From assembly GCF_004217045.1 (NCBI RefSeq), contig NZ_SGXM01000001.1, positions 1,550,001 to 1,614,000 on the forward strand: 64,000 nt of DNA. The letters are read 5' to 3'. Under the pieces are notes generated by a model. That model made no database searches and was not told where the DNA came from. It was given only the letters and a program-made list of their open reading frames with translations. This DNA comes from Cupriavidus agavae (GTDB lineage Bacteria > Pseudomonadota > Gammaproteobacteria > Burkholderiales > Burkholderiaceae). Position 1 is the stretch's first letter; each line of letters opens with the position of its first letter. The translations under genes were made by a program, and so were the position numbers. This document shows, piece by piece, positions 44,133 through 53,575 of the stretch.

Positions 44133-46043
44133 TCAGGCTTTGCTGGAGACGTCGTTCTGAAGACGCTCCACGAACGCGGAGACGGGCATCACACCCAGAT
44201 CCACGTTGCCTCGGGCACGCACGGCCACTTGATTGGCGTCCCGCTCCTTGTCGCCTACCACCAGCAGGTAAGGGATCTTCTGAAGCGAGTGCTCGCGGAT
44301 TTTATACGTAATTTTCTCGTTACGCAAATCTGCCTTTGCCCTAAACCCTTGTTTTTGCAAGAGTTGCACAACGCTCTCGGCATATTCCGATTGCGATTCC
44401 GCAATGTTCATCACCACCACCTGCTCCGGCGCCAGCCAGGCGGGCAGCGCACCTGCGTGGTTTTCCAGCAAGATGCCCAGGAACCGCTCGAACGAACCGA
44501 GAATGGCCCGGTGCAGCATGACCGGACGCTTCCGGGCGTTGTCGTCGGCGACGTATTCGGCACCCAGGCGCTCCGGCAGCACCAGGTCGAGCTGCAGCGT
44601 GCCGCATTGCCACGAGCGGCCGATCGCGTCCTTGATGTGGTACTCGACCTTCGGACCATAGAAAGCGCCCTCGCCCGGCAATTCTTCCCACTCCACGCCG
44701 CAGGCACGCAGTGCCAGGCGCAGGCCCTCCTCGGCGTGGTCCCAGACCGCGTCCGAGCCGGCGCGCTTTTCGGGGCGCAGCGACAGCTTGACCTTGACAT
44801 CCTTGAAGCCGAAATCGTCGTAGACCGAGAAGGCCAGTTCGTTGAACGCCTTCGCTTCCTCGACGATCTGCTCTTCCGTACAGAAGATGTGTGCATCATC
44901 CTGCACAAAACCGCGCACGCGCATCAGGCCGTGCAGCGCGCCCGAGGGCTCATTGCGGTGGCAGGCGCCGAACTCGGCAAAGCGCAGCGGGAGGTCGCGG
45001 TACGAGCGCAGGCCGTGGTTGAAGATCTGGACATGGCCCGGACAGTTCATCGGCTTGATCGCGTAGTCGCGCTTCTCCGACTCCGTGACGAACATGTTTT
45101 CCTTGTAGTTCTCCCAGTGGCCGGACTTCTCCCAGAGAGAACGATCCATCACCTGCGGCGTGCGCACTTCCTGGTAGCCACCTTCCGTCAGGCGGTTGCG
45201 CATGTACTGCTCCACGGCCTGCCAGACGCTCCAGCCCTTCGGGTGCCAGAACACCATGCCCGGCGCCTCTTCCTGCAGGTGGAACAGGTCCAGCGTCTTG
45301 CCGAGGCGGCGATGGTCGCGCTTTTCGGCTTCTTCGAGCATCGTCAGGTAGGCTTCCTGGTCTTCCTTCTTCGCCCAGGCCGTGCCGTAGATGCGCTGGA
45401 GCATCTCGTTGTTCGAGTCGCCGCGCCAGTAGGCGCCGGCCACCTTCATCAGCTTGAAGACTTTGAGCTTGCCCGTCGACGGCACGTGGGGGCCGCGGCA
45501 CAGGTCGACGAAGTTGCCTTCGCGGTAAAGACCGATTTCCTGGTCGGCGGGAATCGACGCGATGATCTCGGCCTTGTACTTTTCGCCCATCGATTCGAAC
45601 AGCGCCACCGCCTCGTCGCGGTTCCAGACCTCGCGCGTGACCTTCTCGTCCTTGCGGGCGAGTTCCGTCATCTTCTTCTCGATGGCGGCCAGGTCTTCGG
45701 GCGTGAAGGGGCGCTTGTAGGCGAAGTCGTAATAGAAGCCGTTGTCGATGACCGGGCCGATCGTGACCTGGGCGTCCGGATACAGCTCCTTGACCGCGTA
45801 GGCCAGCAAGTGGGCCGTGGAGTGGCGGATCACGTCGACACCATCGGCGTCCTTGTCCGTGACGATGGCCAGCGCGGCATCGCGGTCGATGCGGTAGCTC
45901 GTGTCGACCATCTGGCCGTCAACCTTGCCGGCCAGCGCGGCCTTGGCCAGGCCCGAGCCAATGCTCTGCGCCACTTCGGCCACCGTGACGGGGCCGGGAT
46001 ATTCACGGCGGGAGCCGTCCGGCAGCGTGATTGCGATCATCAT
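44133..46043 (-). CDS. thrS: Threonyl-tRNA synthetase
   Basis: Charges tRNA-Thr; class II. About 636 residues. The N-terminal TGS domain starts [29 protein letters not shown]. The N2 editing domain carries [34 protein letters not shown]. The catalytic core has [57 protein letters not shown] and zinc ligands in that region. The anticodon domain ends with [25 protein letters not shown]. Two adjacent ATGs (46043 and 46040) follow AGAGG; either is possible. It heads the operon with infC. Confidence 0.97.
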   Translation of the reverse strand: MMIAITLPDGSRREYPGPVTVAEVAQSIGSGLAKAALAGKVDGQMVDTSYRIDRDAALAIVTDKDADGVDVIRHSTAHLLAYAVKELYPDAQVTIGPVIDNGFYYDFAYKRPFTPEDLAAIEKKMTELARKDEKVTREVWNRDEAVALFESMGEKYKAEIIASIPADQEIGLYREGNFVDLCRGPHVPSTGKLKVFKLMKVAGAYWRGDSNNEMLQRIYGTAWAKKEDQEAYLTMLEEAEKRDHRRLGKTLDLFHLQEEAPGMVFWHPKGWSVWQAVEQYMRNRLTEGGYQEVRTPQVMDRSLWEKSGHWENYKENMFVTESEKRDYAIKPMNCPGHVQIFNHGLRSYRDLPLRFAEFGACHRNEPSGALHGLMRVRGFVQDDAHIFCTEEQIVEEAKAFNELAFSVYDDFGFKDVKVKLSLRPEKRAGSDAVWDHAEEGLRLALRACGVEWEELPGEGAFYGPKVEYHIKDAIGRSWQCGTLQLDLVLPERLGAEYVADDNARKRPVMLHRAILGSFERFLGILLENHAGALPAWLAPEQVVVMNIAESQSEYAESVVQLLQKQGFRAKADLRNEKITYKIREHSLQKIPYLLVVGDKERDANQVAVRARGNVDLGVMPVSAFVERLQNDVSSKA

Positions 46044-46235
46044 TGCACCTCTTGTGGAATCCGCCGCGCCGGCGTCGGGCGCCATGGCGAGCGGAGCAAA
46101 GCAACTTTTGTGGCGCCGGCCCGTCACGTCAGATGCGGACAAACCGGCTACTGGATTCTTCTGGCCGACGCGCCGCCGGAACCTCACGGACACGGGCGAC
46201 GCGGCAGCATAGCAGCACGCTGGCAGGCGACAGAC

Positions 46236-46266
46236 GAAAAAAAACGCGGCCAAGGCCGCGTTTTTC
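46236..46266 (-). terminator. Terminator of tRNA-Val
   Basis: A stem CGCGGCC-TT-GGCCGCG with eight U-coding bases after it on the minus strand (TTTTTTTT). It stops tRNA-Val transcription 120 nt after the gene. Confidence 0.85.
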
Positions 46267-46385
46267 TGTGTTTCCCCGCATCCGCTGCGGGTCGAAGGCG
46301 CACCTCGACTACTGTCGCTAACCAGCGGTAGTAGTTCGAGTTGTCATGTTCATGATGCGCTTCCGGCGTTGTACTGCATGTGCGT

Positions 46386-46462
46386 TGGTAGGCTCGATTG
46401 GACTCGAACCAACGACCCCCACCATGTCAAGGTGGTGCTCTAACCAGCTGAGCTACGAGCCT
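46386..46462 (-). tRNA. tRNA-Val (anticodon GAC)
   Basis: A 77-nt tRNA with CCA, on the minus strand. The acceptor AGGCTCG pairs with CGAGCCT, the anticodon loop TTGACAT gives GAC (reads GUC, GUU), and the T arm contains GGTTCGAGTCC. It lies 21 nt downstream of relA. Confidence 0.96.
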
Positions 46463-46483
46463 AGCGAAGCGCAGAGTATAACC

Positions 46484-48724
46484 TTATTTCCGGCGCGCGT
46501 GCAACACCCCCTGCACTTCCTCGATCAACGACACGGCGCGCTGCAGTTGCGTGGCCTCCGCCACTTCGGCCGTGAACTGCATGCGCGCCACGCCCTTGCT
46601 CGACAGGGTCTTGACGCCGGTCACGTTGATCTTCTCGCGCGACAGCACTTCGGAGATATCGCGCAACAGCCCCTGGCGGTCCACCGCTTCCACGTGGATG
46701 TCCACCGGGTAGACGGAATCGCTGCGCTTGCCCCATTCGGTCTGGATCACCCGCTCCGGCGCCCGCGACGACAGTTGCTGGAACGTGCTGCAGTTGCGCC
46801 GGTGGATCGACACCCCGCGCCCGCGCGTGACGAAGCCGACGATATCGTCGGGCGGCGCCGGCTTGCAGCAGCGCGACATCTGGGTCATCAGCGAATCCAC
46901 CCCCACCACCAGCACGCCGCTCTTGGCGCCGCGCGCCACGCTGGTGGCGCGGCTCTTCTTGGTGACGGCCTCTTCCTCGTTGAACTGCGGCTGGACATCG
47001 CCCTCGGGGTGGCGCAGCGCGTGCTCCACGTGCCGCAGGCTGAACTCTTCCTTGGCCACCGCGGCAAACAGGTCATCGGTGGTCTTGAAGTTCAGGCGCG
47101 TCGCCAGGTCGTCGAGGGCAACGGCGGTCTTGCCCTCGCGCTGCAGCGTCTTCTCGATCAGGGTCCGGCCCTGCGCGATGGTTTCCTGCGAGTCGAGCGC
47201 GTTGAACCACGCCCGCACCTTGGAGCGCGCCCGGCTGCTGGCCAGGTAGCCGAGATCGGCGTTCAGCCAGTCGCGCGACGGCCCGCCCTGCTTGACCGCC
47301 ACGATCTCCACGGTCTGGCCGTTCTTGAGCGGCGTGTTCAGCGGCACCATGGCGCCGTCCACGCGGGCGCCCCGGCAGCGGTGGCCGAGATCGCTGTGGA
47401 GGTAGTAGGCAAAGTCCACCGGCGTGGCGCCCTGCGGCAGCGCCACCACGCGCGCCTGCGGCGTCAGCACATAGATATGGTCGTCGATGGCCGCATGCTT
47501 GAGCTGCTCCCATGGCGAATCCTCGTGGGCCACCGTGTGGTCGGCCTCGTCCTTCCAGGCCAGCAGCTGGCGCAGCCACGCGATCTTCTCGTCGTAGCTG
47601 TCGTCCGCCGTGAACTGGCCCGAGTAGCCCTTGCCGCCCGCCTCCTTGTAGCGCCAGTGCGCCGCCACGCCGTATTCGGCAAAGTGGTGCATCTCCTGCG
47701 TGCGGATCTGCACTTCGAACGCGCGGCCGTCGTCGCCAATCACCACCGTGTGCAGCGACTTGTAGCCGTTGGCCTTGGGCCGCGAGATATAGTCGTCGAA
47801 CTCGCGCGGGATCGGCTGCCAGATATGGTGCACGATGCCGAGCACCGTGTAGCAGTCCTTGATGTCGTCCACGATCACCCGGAACGCGCGCACGTCATAC
47901 AGGTCGGCGAAGTCGAGCTCCTTGCCGCGCATCTTCTTCCAGATGCTGTAGATGTGCTTGGGCCGCCCCGACACCTCGGCGCGGATGCCGGCGGCGTCCA
48001 GCTCGGCGCGCAGCCGCTCGATCGCGCCCGCGATGAAGCTTTCGCGCTCGATGCGCTTCTCGTCGAGCAGCCTGGCGATGCGCTTGTACGTATCGGGCTG
48101 TTCGAAGCGGAAAGCCAGGTCCTCCAGCTCCCACTTGACCTGCCAGATCCCGAGCCGGTTGGCCAGCGGCGCGTAGATGTCGAGCGTTTCGCGCGCCACG
48201 CCGGGCAGCGGCAGCGTCTTGGTCTGGGCCAGCCAGCGCAGCGTCTGCAGCCGCGAGGCCAGCCGCACCAGCACCACGCGGATGTCCTGCGCGAAGGCCA
48301 GCAGCATCTTGCGCAGCGCCTCCACCTGCTCCTGCCGCGCGGCCGCCTGGGACTTCGACGATTCGGAAACGTCCGCCTGGCTCACGGCAATCGCGCCGAT
48401 CCGCAGCAACTGCCGCACGCCGCGTTCGAGCCGGCACACTTCCTCGCCGAACCGTTCGGCCACGCCGGCCTCGGCGCCGGGCACGAACGCCGACACCGCG
48501 AACAGGCAGGCTGCGGCGCGCGCGGCATCGTCCACGCGCAGGCCGTCGAGGATGCGCAGCATGCCCTCGGCATGCGACAGCACGCTCTCGCCGGTGGGCA
48601 GCAGCGCGGGCTGGCCGTCTTCCTCGCCGCCCGCCACCTCGCGCACATACGCCAGCGCGCGCTCGACGAGCCCGGCGTCCGGTACCCCGGCCGTCTGCCC
48701 CGTCAACTCCGTGGACGTCACCAT
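46484..48724 (-). CDS. relA: RelA, (p)ppGpp synthetase
   Basis: Makes (p)ppGpp from GTP/GDP and ATP when uncharged tRNA enters the ribosome. 746 residues. The N-terminal HD region keeps the fold but lacks the HD metal pair (VLSHAEGMLRILDGLRV), so hydrolysis is unlikely and RelA fits better than SpoT. The synthetase has GRPKHIYSIWKKM, YDVRAFRVIV, EFDDYISRPKANGYKSLHTVV and EYGVAAHWRYKE. TGS (VLTPQARVVALPQGATPVDFAYYLHSD) and ACT (IHVEAVDRQGLLRDISEVLS) domains complete it. It is on the same strand as ridA. Confidence 0.93.
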   Translation of the reverse strand: MVTSTELTGQTAGVPDAGLVERALAYVREVAGGEEDGQPALLPTGESVLSHAEGMLRILDGLRVDDAARAAACLFAVSAFVPGAEAGVAERFGEEVCRLERGVRQLLRIGAIAVSQADVSESSKSQAAARQEQVEALRKMLLAFAQDIRVVLVRLASRLQTLRWLAQTKTLPLPGVARETLDIYAPLANRLGIWQVKWELEDLAFRFEQPDTYKRIARLLDEKRIERESFIAGAIERLRAELDAAGIRAEVSGRPKHIYSIWKKMRGKELDFADLYDVRAFRVIVDDIKDCYTVLGIVHHIWQPIPREFDDYISRPKANGYKSLHTVVIGDDGRAFEVQIRTQEMHHFAEYGVAAHWRYKEAGGKGYSGQFTADDSYDEKIAWLRQLLAWKDEADHTVAHEDSPWEQLKHAAIDDHIYVLTPQARVVALPQGATPVDFAYYLHSDLGHRCRGARVDGAMVPLNTPLKNGQTVEIVAVKQGGPSRDWLNADLGYLASSRARSKVRAWFNALDSQETIAQGRTLIEKTLQREGKTAVALDDLATRLNFKTTDDLFAAVAKEEFSLRHVEHALRHPEGDVQPQFNEEEAVTKKSRATSVARGAKSGVLVVGVDSLMTQMSRCCKPAPPDDIVGFVTRGRGVSIHRRNCSTFQQLSSRAPERVIQTEWGKRSDSVYPVDIHVEAVDRQGLLRDISEVLSREKINVTGVKTLSSKGVARMQFTAEVAEATQLQRAVSLIEEVQGVLHARRK

Positions 48725-48740
48725 GTCACTACGCCTGCCA

Positions 48741-49103
48741 TCAGTTGAGGGCGGCGGTCACCACCACTTCGATCAGGTAGTCGGGGTTGGCCAGCCTGGC
48801 CTCCACCGTGGCGCGCGGCGGCGTGTTGCCCTGCGGCACCCAGGCGTCCCAGACCTCGTTCATCTCGCCGATGCGCGTCACGTCGGTCAGGAAGATCTGG
48901 CACATCAGGATGCGGGTCTTGTCGCTGCCGGCCTCGGCCAGCAGGCGGTCGATATGGCCCAGCACCTCGCGGGTCTGGCCGCGCAGGTCGGCCTTGGGAT
49001 CGACCTCGGGCACCTGGCCGGCCAGGTAGACCACGCCGTTGAAGACCGCGTATTCGGACAGTCGCTGGCCCACGTGGGCGCGCTTCAGGGTGTTGGTGCT
49101 CAT
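48741..49103 (-). CDS. RidA-family protein
   Basis: A 120-residue Rid/YER057c protein. Such enzymes hydrolyse reactive enamine/imine intermediates from PLP enzymes. The catalytic Arg lies in NTPPRATVEARLANPDYLIEVVVTA. The motif GVVYLAGQVPEVDPKADLRGQTREVLGHIDRLLAEAG is normal. It sits 17 nt upstream of relA, the next gene downstream of the hydrolase on this strand. Confidence 0.93.
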   Translation of the reverse strand: MSTNTLKRAHVGQRLSEYAVFNGVVYLAGQVPEVDPKADLRGQTREVLGHIDRLLAEAGSDKTRILMCQIFLTDVTRIGEMNEVWDAWVPQGNTPPRATVEARLANPDYLIEVVVTAALN

Positions 49104-49136
49104 CGCAATTTCTTTAAATTGATGGAATCAGATTGT

Positions 49137-50018
49137 TCAGGTGCCCAGGAAGAAACGCCGGGCGATGTCGACCTGGGCGGCATCGACAAAGGTCGGTGCG
49201 TGGCCCACATCGGGAATGTCGATGGTCGTGACCTGCTTGCCACGCGCGACCATGTCGGCGGCCGTCTCGCGCAACAGCAGGTCCGACTGCGCGCCGCGCA
49301 CCACCAGCGTCGGTCCCGGCGCGGCTCCGAACAGGTGCCAGAGCGCGGCCTCGCCAGCCTGGACCACCTCGGGCGTCGTGTTCCGGAACGGCACGGCCAG
49401 CGCGGGATCGTAGTGCAGGCCCCACTCCAGGCCCTCGGCGCCCTGCACCGGCTTCAGGATGGCCCCGTTCAGTTCGCGCCATTGTTCCGGCGTGTGCCGG
49501 CCGAACGACGCGCTGATGGTCTGCAGGTAGGCCAGCCCTTCCTCGAACGTCTTGAAGCGGACCGGCAGGCCCAGGTAGGCGCCGATGCGCTCGATGGCCT
49601 GTGCCGTGATGCGCGGGCCTACGTCGTTGAGCAGCAGCTTGCGCACCGGCGATTTCGGCAGTCCGGCCAGGCTCATGCCGATCAGGCCGCCCATCGACGT
49701 GCCGAACCAGTCCACCTGCTCCACATTGAGCCGCGCGATCAGCGTGACCATGTCCGAGACATATTGCGGCAGGATGTACTGCTTCGGATCGGCCAGCCAC
49801 TCGGAGCGGCCACGCCCCACGACATCGGGGCAGACCACGCGATACTCGTCAGACATCGTACGCGCGAAGACGTCGAAATCGCGGCCGGTCCGCGTCAGGC
49901 CGTGCACGCACATCAGCACGCGCGGATTGGCCGGATCGCCCCACTCGTGATAGGCCATGCGGTGCAGCCCCGCGGGACTGATGCATTGAACGAAGCCGAG
50001 GCGCGGGCTGGAGGTCAT
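49137..50018 (-). CDS. Alpha/beta hydrolase
   Basis: A 293-residue alpha/beta-fold hydrolase. HEWGDPANPRVLMCVHGLTRTGRDFDVFAR holds the oxyanion and cap entry (HGLTRTGRD), the nucleophile Ser is in VDWFGTSMGGLIGMSLAG, and the His in IPDVGHAPTFVD. The Asp is probably in VVRGAQSDLL. Substrate unknown; it may be an esterase or lactonase. It lies on the same strand as ridA and relA, 33 nt upstream of ridA, and divergent from the hydroxybutyrate dehydrogenase. Confidence 0.88.
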   Translation of the reverse strand: MTSSPRLGFVQCISPAGLHRMAYHEWGDPANPRVLMCVHGLTRTGRDFDVFARTMSDEYRVVCPDVVGRGRSEWLADPKQYILPQYVSDMVTLIARLNVEQVDWFGTSMGGLIGMSLAGLPKSPVRKLLLNDVGPRITAQAIERIGAYLGLPVRFKTFEEGLAYLQTISASFGRHTPEQWRELNGAILKPVQGAEGLEWGLHYDPALAVPFRNTTPEVVQAGEAALWHLFGAAPGPTLVVRGAQSDLLLRETAADMVARGKQVTTIDIPDVGHAPTFVDAAQVDIARRFFLGT

Positions 50019-50133
50019 CGGGACTCCTGTGGGAAGGCCGCCGCATCCCCTGCGGCGTGCAGTTTTTCAGGAACAGCTGCGCGCGATCAAATGATGCGCG
50101 GACGTGGGCAACCAGGCAAAAGACCAAAGCCGG

Positions 50134-50156
50134 ATTGTACGCCCTGCGGGTACAAT
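50134..50156 (+). promoter_or_regulatory. Palindrome with TACAAT before bdhA
   Basis: ATTGTAC (50134-50140) and GTACAAT (50150-50156) are a 7-bp inverted repeat with 9 nt between. The TACAAT end can act as the bdhA -10 (38 nt before the ATG at 50194). A related dyad lies before scoA. Confidence 0.4.
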
Positions 50157-50193
50157 GCCGCAGCACATCCTGACACTCCCGACGGAGGCTTCC

Positions 50194-50970
50194 ATGCTCA
50201 AAGGCAAGACGGCACTGGTCACGGGCTCGACCAGCGGTATCGGACTCGGCATCGCACAGGCATTGGCTGCGCAAGGCGCCAATATCATCGTCAACGGTTT
50301 CGGTGACGCCGACGGCGCAAAGGCGGAGATCGCCAGCGCGGGCGGCGGCATCCAGGTGGGCTACCACGGCGCCGACATGAGCAAGGCGGCCGACATCGAG
50401 GACATGATGCGCTACGCCGAGAAGGATTTCGGCGGCGTGGACATCCTCGTCAACAACGCCGGCATCCAGTTCGTGGCGCCGATCGACGAATTCCCGGCCG
50501 AGCGCTGGGACGCCATCATCGCCATCAACCTGACCTCGGCCTTCCACACCACGCGGCTGGCGCTGCCGTCGATGAAGGCGAAGAACTGGGGCCGCATCAT
50601 TAACGTGGCCTCCACCCACGGGCTGGTGGCATCGGCCAACAAGTCGGCCTACGTGGCCGCCAAGCACGGCATCGTCGGCTTCACCAAGGTCACCGCGCTG
50701 GAAACCGCGCAGACCGGCATCACGGCCAACGCCATCTGCCCGGGCTGGGTGCTGACCCCGCTGGTACAGAAACAGGTCGAGGCGCGCGCCCAGAAAGAAG
50801 GCATTCCCGTGGAACAGGCCAAGCGCGAGCTGGTGCTCGAAAAGCAGCCGTCCGGGCAGTTCGTCACGCCGGAAGAACTGGGCGCGCTGGCCGTCTTCCT
50901 GGCCGGCGACGCGGCGCGCCAGGTGCGCGGCGCGATCTGGAACATGGACGGCGGCTGGGTGGCCCAGTAA
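50194..50970 (+). CDS. bdhA: 3-hydroxybutyrate dehydrogenase
   Basis: Oxidises (R)-3-hydroxybutyrate to acetoacetate with NAD. SDR of 258 residues: MLKGKTALVTGSTSGIGLGIAQALAAQGANIIVNGFGDAD is the Rossmann start, DILVNNAGIQFVAPIDEFPAERW the NNAG motif, and STHGLVASANKSAYVAAKHGI the Ser-Tyr-Lys triad. CPGWVLTPLVQKQVEARA matches BdhA from Ralstonia-type genomes. GGAGG precedes the ATG. With the CoA-transferase at 51.5-52.9 kb it can convert hydroxybutyrate, including PHB products, to acetoacetyl-CoA. Confidence 0.93.
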   Translation: MLKGKTALVTGSTSGIGLGIAQALAAQGANIIVNGFGDADGAKAEIASAGGGIQVGYHGADMSKAADIEDMMRYAEKDFGGVDILVNNAGIQFVAPIDEFPAERWDAIIAINLTSAFHTTRLALPSMKAKNWGRIINVASTHGLVASANKSAYVAAKHGIVGFTKVTALETAQTGITANAICPGWVLTPLVQKQVEARAQKEGIPVEQAKRELVLEKQPSGQFVTPEELGALAVFLAGDAARQVRGAIWNMDGGWVAQ

Positions 50971-50979
50971 GGAGTGGCG

Positions 50980-51453
50980 ATGATGAAGACGCGTCGCGAT
51001 GCATTGCGGACGCTGGGCGCCGGGGCCTTGATGCTGTCACCGCTGCTGGCGGCAGCACAGGCCGCCAGGCCGCTGGCCATCACCGTCTACAAGACGCCGA
51101 CCTGCGGCTGCTGCGGCGCGTGGGTCCAGCATCTGCAGGACAACGGCTTCACGGTGACCACGCACGATGTGGACGACACCGGCCCGTATCGCCAGAAATA
51201 TGGCATTCCGGAGCGCTTCGGTTCCTGCCATACCGGCGTGATCGACGGTTACGGCATCGAGGGCCATGTGCCGGCGGCGGATATCCGGAAACTGGTGGCG
51301 ACCAGGCCGAAGGCGACGGGGCTGGCCGTGCCGGGCATGCCGGTCGGATCGCCGGGCATGGAGGTTGGATCGCGCAAGGATCCGTTCGACGTGCTGCTGG
51401 TGAAGGCCGATGGGGCGGCTTCGGTGTTTGCGAGCTACAACAGGAAGGGGTAG
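50980..51453 (+). CDS. DUF411 metal-binding protein, exported
   Basis: A 157-residue DUF411 family protein. The N-terminus MMKTRRDALRTLGAGALMLSPLLAAAQAA looks like a Tat signal (RRDALRTLG). The core has YKTPTCGCCGAWVQHLQDNGF, the CXCC metal site, and GSCHTGVIDGYGIEGHVPAADIRKL, the usual DUF411 copper-associated pattern. ATG 50980 has AAGGAG 5 nt upstream; a GTG two codons earlier is in-frame. It is 9 nt after bdhA so may be read through, but the function, probably metal handling, seems unrelated. Confidence 0.88.
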   Translation: MMKTRRDALRTLGAGALMLSPLLAAAQAARPLAITVYKTPTCGCCGAWVQHLQDNGFTVTTHDVDDTGPYRQKYGIPERFGSCHTGVIDGYGIEGHVPAADIRKLVATRPKATGLAVPGMPVGSPGMEVGSRKDPFDVLLVKADGAASVFASYNRKG

Positions 51454-51504
51454 GACTTGTTGCTTCCCTCTCGCGCCATGCGGGAGAGGGAAGCAAACCC
51501 AGAC

Positions 51505-52143
51505 TTAAACCAGCTCCGCGCCGGTCTTGGCCTGGACTTCCTCACGGGTGACGCCGGGCGCCGTTTCGACGAGCTTCAGCCCTTGCGGCGTCACGTCGAT
51601 CACGGCCAGGTCGGTGATGATGCGATTCACCACGCCCACACCGGTCAGCGGCAGGTTGCAATCCTTGAGGATCTTGAGGTCCTCGGTGCCATCCTTTTTC
51701 TTGGCGGTGTGCTCCATCAGCACGACCACGCGGCCCACGCCGGCCACCAGGTCCATCGCGCCGCCCATGCCCTTGACCATCTTGCCCGGGATCATCCAGT
51801 TGGCCAGGTCGCCGCGCTGGCTGACCTGCATCGCGCCGAGGATGGCCAGGTTGATCTTGCCGCCGCGGATCATTGCGAACGAATCGGCCGACGAGAAGAT
51901 CGAGGAGCCGCGCAGCGTCGTCACGGTCTGCTTGCCGGCGTTGATCATGTCGGCGTCCACCTCGTCCTCGGTCGGGAACGGGCCGATGCCGAGCAGGCCG
52001 TTTTCGGACTGCAGCCACACCTCCATGCCCTGCGGCACGTGGTTGGCAACCAGCGTCGGCAGGCCGATGCCGAGATTCACATAGAAGCCGTCCTGCAGCT
52101 CGGCGGCCGCGCGCGCGGCCATTTCATCACGTGTCCATGCCAT
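51505..52143 (-). CDS. scoB: 3-oxoacid CoA-transferase subunit B
   Basis: Beta subunit of a CoA transferase that activates acetoacetate with succinyl-CoA or similar. 212 residues. The catalytic Glu47 lies in [35 protein letters not shown]. The fold continues [29 protein letters not shown] and [27 protein letters not shown]. It is 11 nt downstream of scoA on the same strand. With bdhA it forms a ketone-body style route. Confidence 0.95.
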   Translation of the reverse strand: MAWTRDEMAARAAAELQDGFYVNLGIGLPTLVANHVPQGMEVWLQSENGLLGIGPFPTEDEVDADMINAGKQTVTTLRGSSIFSSADSFAMIRGGKINLAILGAMQVSQRGDLANWMIPGKMVKGMGGAMDLVAGVGRVVVLMEHTAKKKDGTEDLKILKDCNLPLTGVGVVNRIITDLAVIDVTPQGLKLVETAPGVTREEVQAKTGAELV

Positions 52144-52154
52144 GATCTGTCTCC

Positions 52155-52853
52155 TTACTTGGCACGCACGGTGCGCTGTTCGATGCGTTTCTCGGGATTC
52201 GTGTTCAGCACGATGCGGTGCACGAAGATGCCCGGCAGGTGGACGTCGTCCGGATCGATCTCGCCGGTCTCGACGATTTCCTCGACCTCGGCCACGGTGA
52301 TCTTGCCCGACATCGCACAGACCGGGTTGAAGTTGCGCGCGGTGCGGCGGAACACGAGGTTGCCGGCCTTGTCAGCCTTCTGGGCCTTGACCAGTGCCAC
52401 GTCAGACACCAGCGATTGCTCCATCACGTACTGTTCGCCGTTGAACTCGCGCACTTCCTTGCCCTCGGCCACGATCGTGCCCACGCCGGTCTTGGTGAAG
52501 AAGGCCGGGATGCCCGAGCCGCCGGCGCGCAGCTTCTCGGCCAGCGTGCCCTGCGGGGTGAATTCGAGTTCGAGTTCGCCGGCCAGGTACTGGCGCTCGA
52601 ACTCCTTGTTCTCGCCCACGTACGACGAGATCATCTTGCTGATCTGGCGCGTGGCCAGCAGCAGGCCCAGGCCGAAGCCGTCGACGCCTGCGTTGTTCGA
52701 GATGCAGGTGAGCTGCTTCGCGCCACTGTCGCGCAGCGCGGCGATCAGTGCCTCGGGGATGCCGCACAGGCCGAAGCCGCCCACGGCGATCGTCTGGCCG
52801 TCGCGCACGACGCCCGCGAGCGCCTCGGCGGCACTGGCGTAGACCTTGTTCAT
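52155..52853 (-). CDS. scoA: 3-oxoacid CoA-transferase subunit A
   Basis: Alpha subunit of the CoA-transferase, 232 residues. [88 protein letters not shown] is the standard start with [33 protein letters not shown] is diagnostic. It precedes scoB by 11 nt and is divergent from a PAS-LuxR regulator. The specific acid cannot be read, but acetoacetate is most likely. Confidence 0.95.
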   Translation of the reverse strand: MNKVYASAAEALAGVVRDGQTIAVGGFGLCGIPEALIAALRDSGAKQLTCISNNAGVDGFGLGLLLATRQISKMISSYVGENKEFERQYLAGELELEFTPQGTLAEKLRAGGSGIPAFFTKTGVGTIVAEGKEVREFNGEQYVMEQSLVSDVALVKAQKADKAGNLVFRRTARNFNPVCAMSGKITVAEVEEIVETGEIDPDDVHLPGIFVHRIVLNTNPEKRIEQRTVRAK

Positions 52854-52906
52854 GTTTGCTCCTTCCTCGGTAGTCCCGCTGCGCGGCCGGGCGGCCCCGC
52901 GCGGAA

Positions 52907-52922
52907 ATTGTAACGGTACAAT
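52907..52922 (-). promoter_or_regulatory. Dyad with TACAAT upstream of scoA
   Basis: ATTGTA-ACGG-TACAAT on the plus strand. On the minus strand its TTACAAT can act as the scoA -10. The half-sites match those before bdhA, though the gap differs (4 against 9 nt). Confidence 0.35.
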
Positions 52923-52968
52923 CGGCGGTCAGGCGCCGCCGTTGACGACCCAAAGCATACGTCAACGC

Positions 52969-52984
52969 ATGGCGAAAACGCCAT
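52969..52984 (+). promoter_or_regulatory. Inverted repeat before the PAS-LuxR gene
   Basis: ATGGCG-AAAA-CGCCAT, a 6-bp perfect dyad, with flanking TACGT and ACGTA that extend it. It lies 24 nt before the ATG at 53008 in the gap shared with scoA, so an autoregulator or the divergent pair may use it. The protein bound is unknown. Confidence 0.4.
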
Positions 52985-53007
52985 TACGTAAAAGTACATA
53001 AGGGATA

Positions 53008-53553
53008 ATGCCCGCCATCGATTACCAGACCGCTTTCCAGCTGGCCCCGGTCGGCCTGGTGCTTTCGCGCGCCCGCGTGATCGAGGATTGCAACGACGAG
53101 GTGTGCCGGATCTTCGGCACCACGCGCCAAGCGCTGATGGGCCAGTCGTTCCAGGTGCTCTACCCCACCGCCGACGAGTTCGAGCGCACCGGCGCGCGGA
53201 TCGTTCCCGTGATGAACACGAAGGGGCTGTATTCGGACGAGCGGATCATGAAGCGCGCCGGCGGCGAGCTGTTCTGGTGCCACGTGACGGGCCGCGCGCT
53301 GGACCGCAAGGACCCGCTCGGCGCGGGCATCTGGACGTTCGAGGACCTGTCCCAGAAGCGCCCGGTCACGGCCGAACTGACCGCGCGGGAGCGGGACATT
53401 GCCGCCCAGCTCGTGGAGGGCCGGACCAGCAAGCAGATTGGCAAGCTGCTGGCGATCAGCCCGCGCACCGTGGATATCTACCGGGCGCGGCTGATGAAGA
53501 AGTACGGGGCCCACACGGCGGTGGACCTCGTGCAACGGCTGGTGAACCACTGA
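53008..53553 (+). CDS. PAS-domain LuxR-type regulator
   Basis: A 181-residue protein with a PAS sensor (FQLAPVGLVLSRARVIEDCNDEVCRIFGTTRQALMGQSFQVLYP) then a C-terminal LuxR/GerE helix-turn-helix (ELTARERDIAAQLVEGRTSKQIGKLLAISPRTVDIYRARLMKKYGAHTAVDLVQRL). There is no receiver domain, so it may bind a small ligand or cofactor through PAS. It is divergent from scoAB and lies beside the TRAP transporter, so these are likely targets. Confidence 0.88.
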   Translation: MPAIDYQTAFQLAPVGLVLSRARVIEDCNDEVCRIFGTTRQALMGQSFQVLYPTADEFERTGARIVPVMNTKGLYSDERIMKRAGGELFWCHVTGRALDRKDPLGAGIWTFEDLSQKRPVTAELTARERDIAAQLVEGRTSKQIGKLLAISPRTVDIYRARLMKKYGAHTAVDLVQRLVNH

Positions 53554-53575
53554 GGCCACCGGCCGCCCGCTGGCT

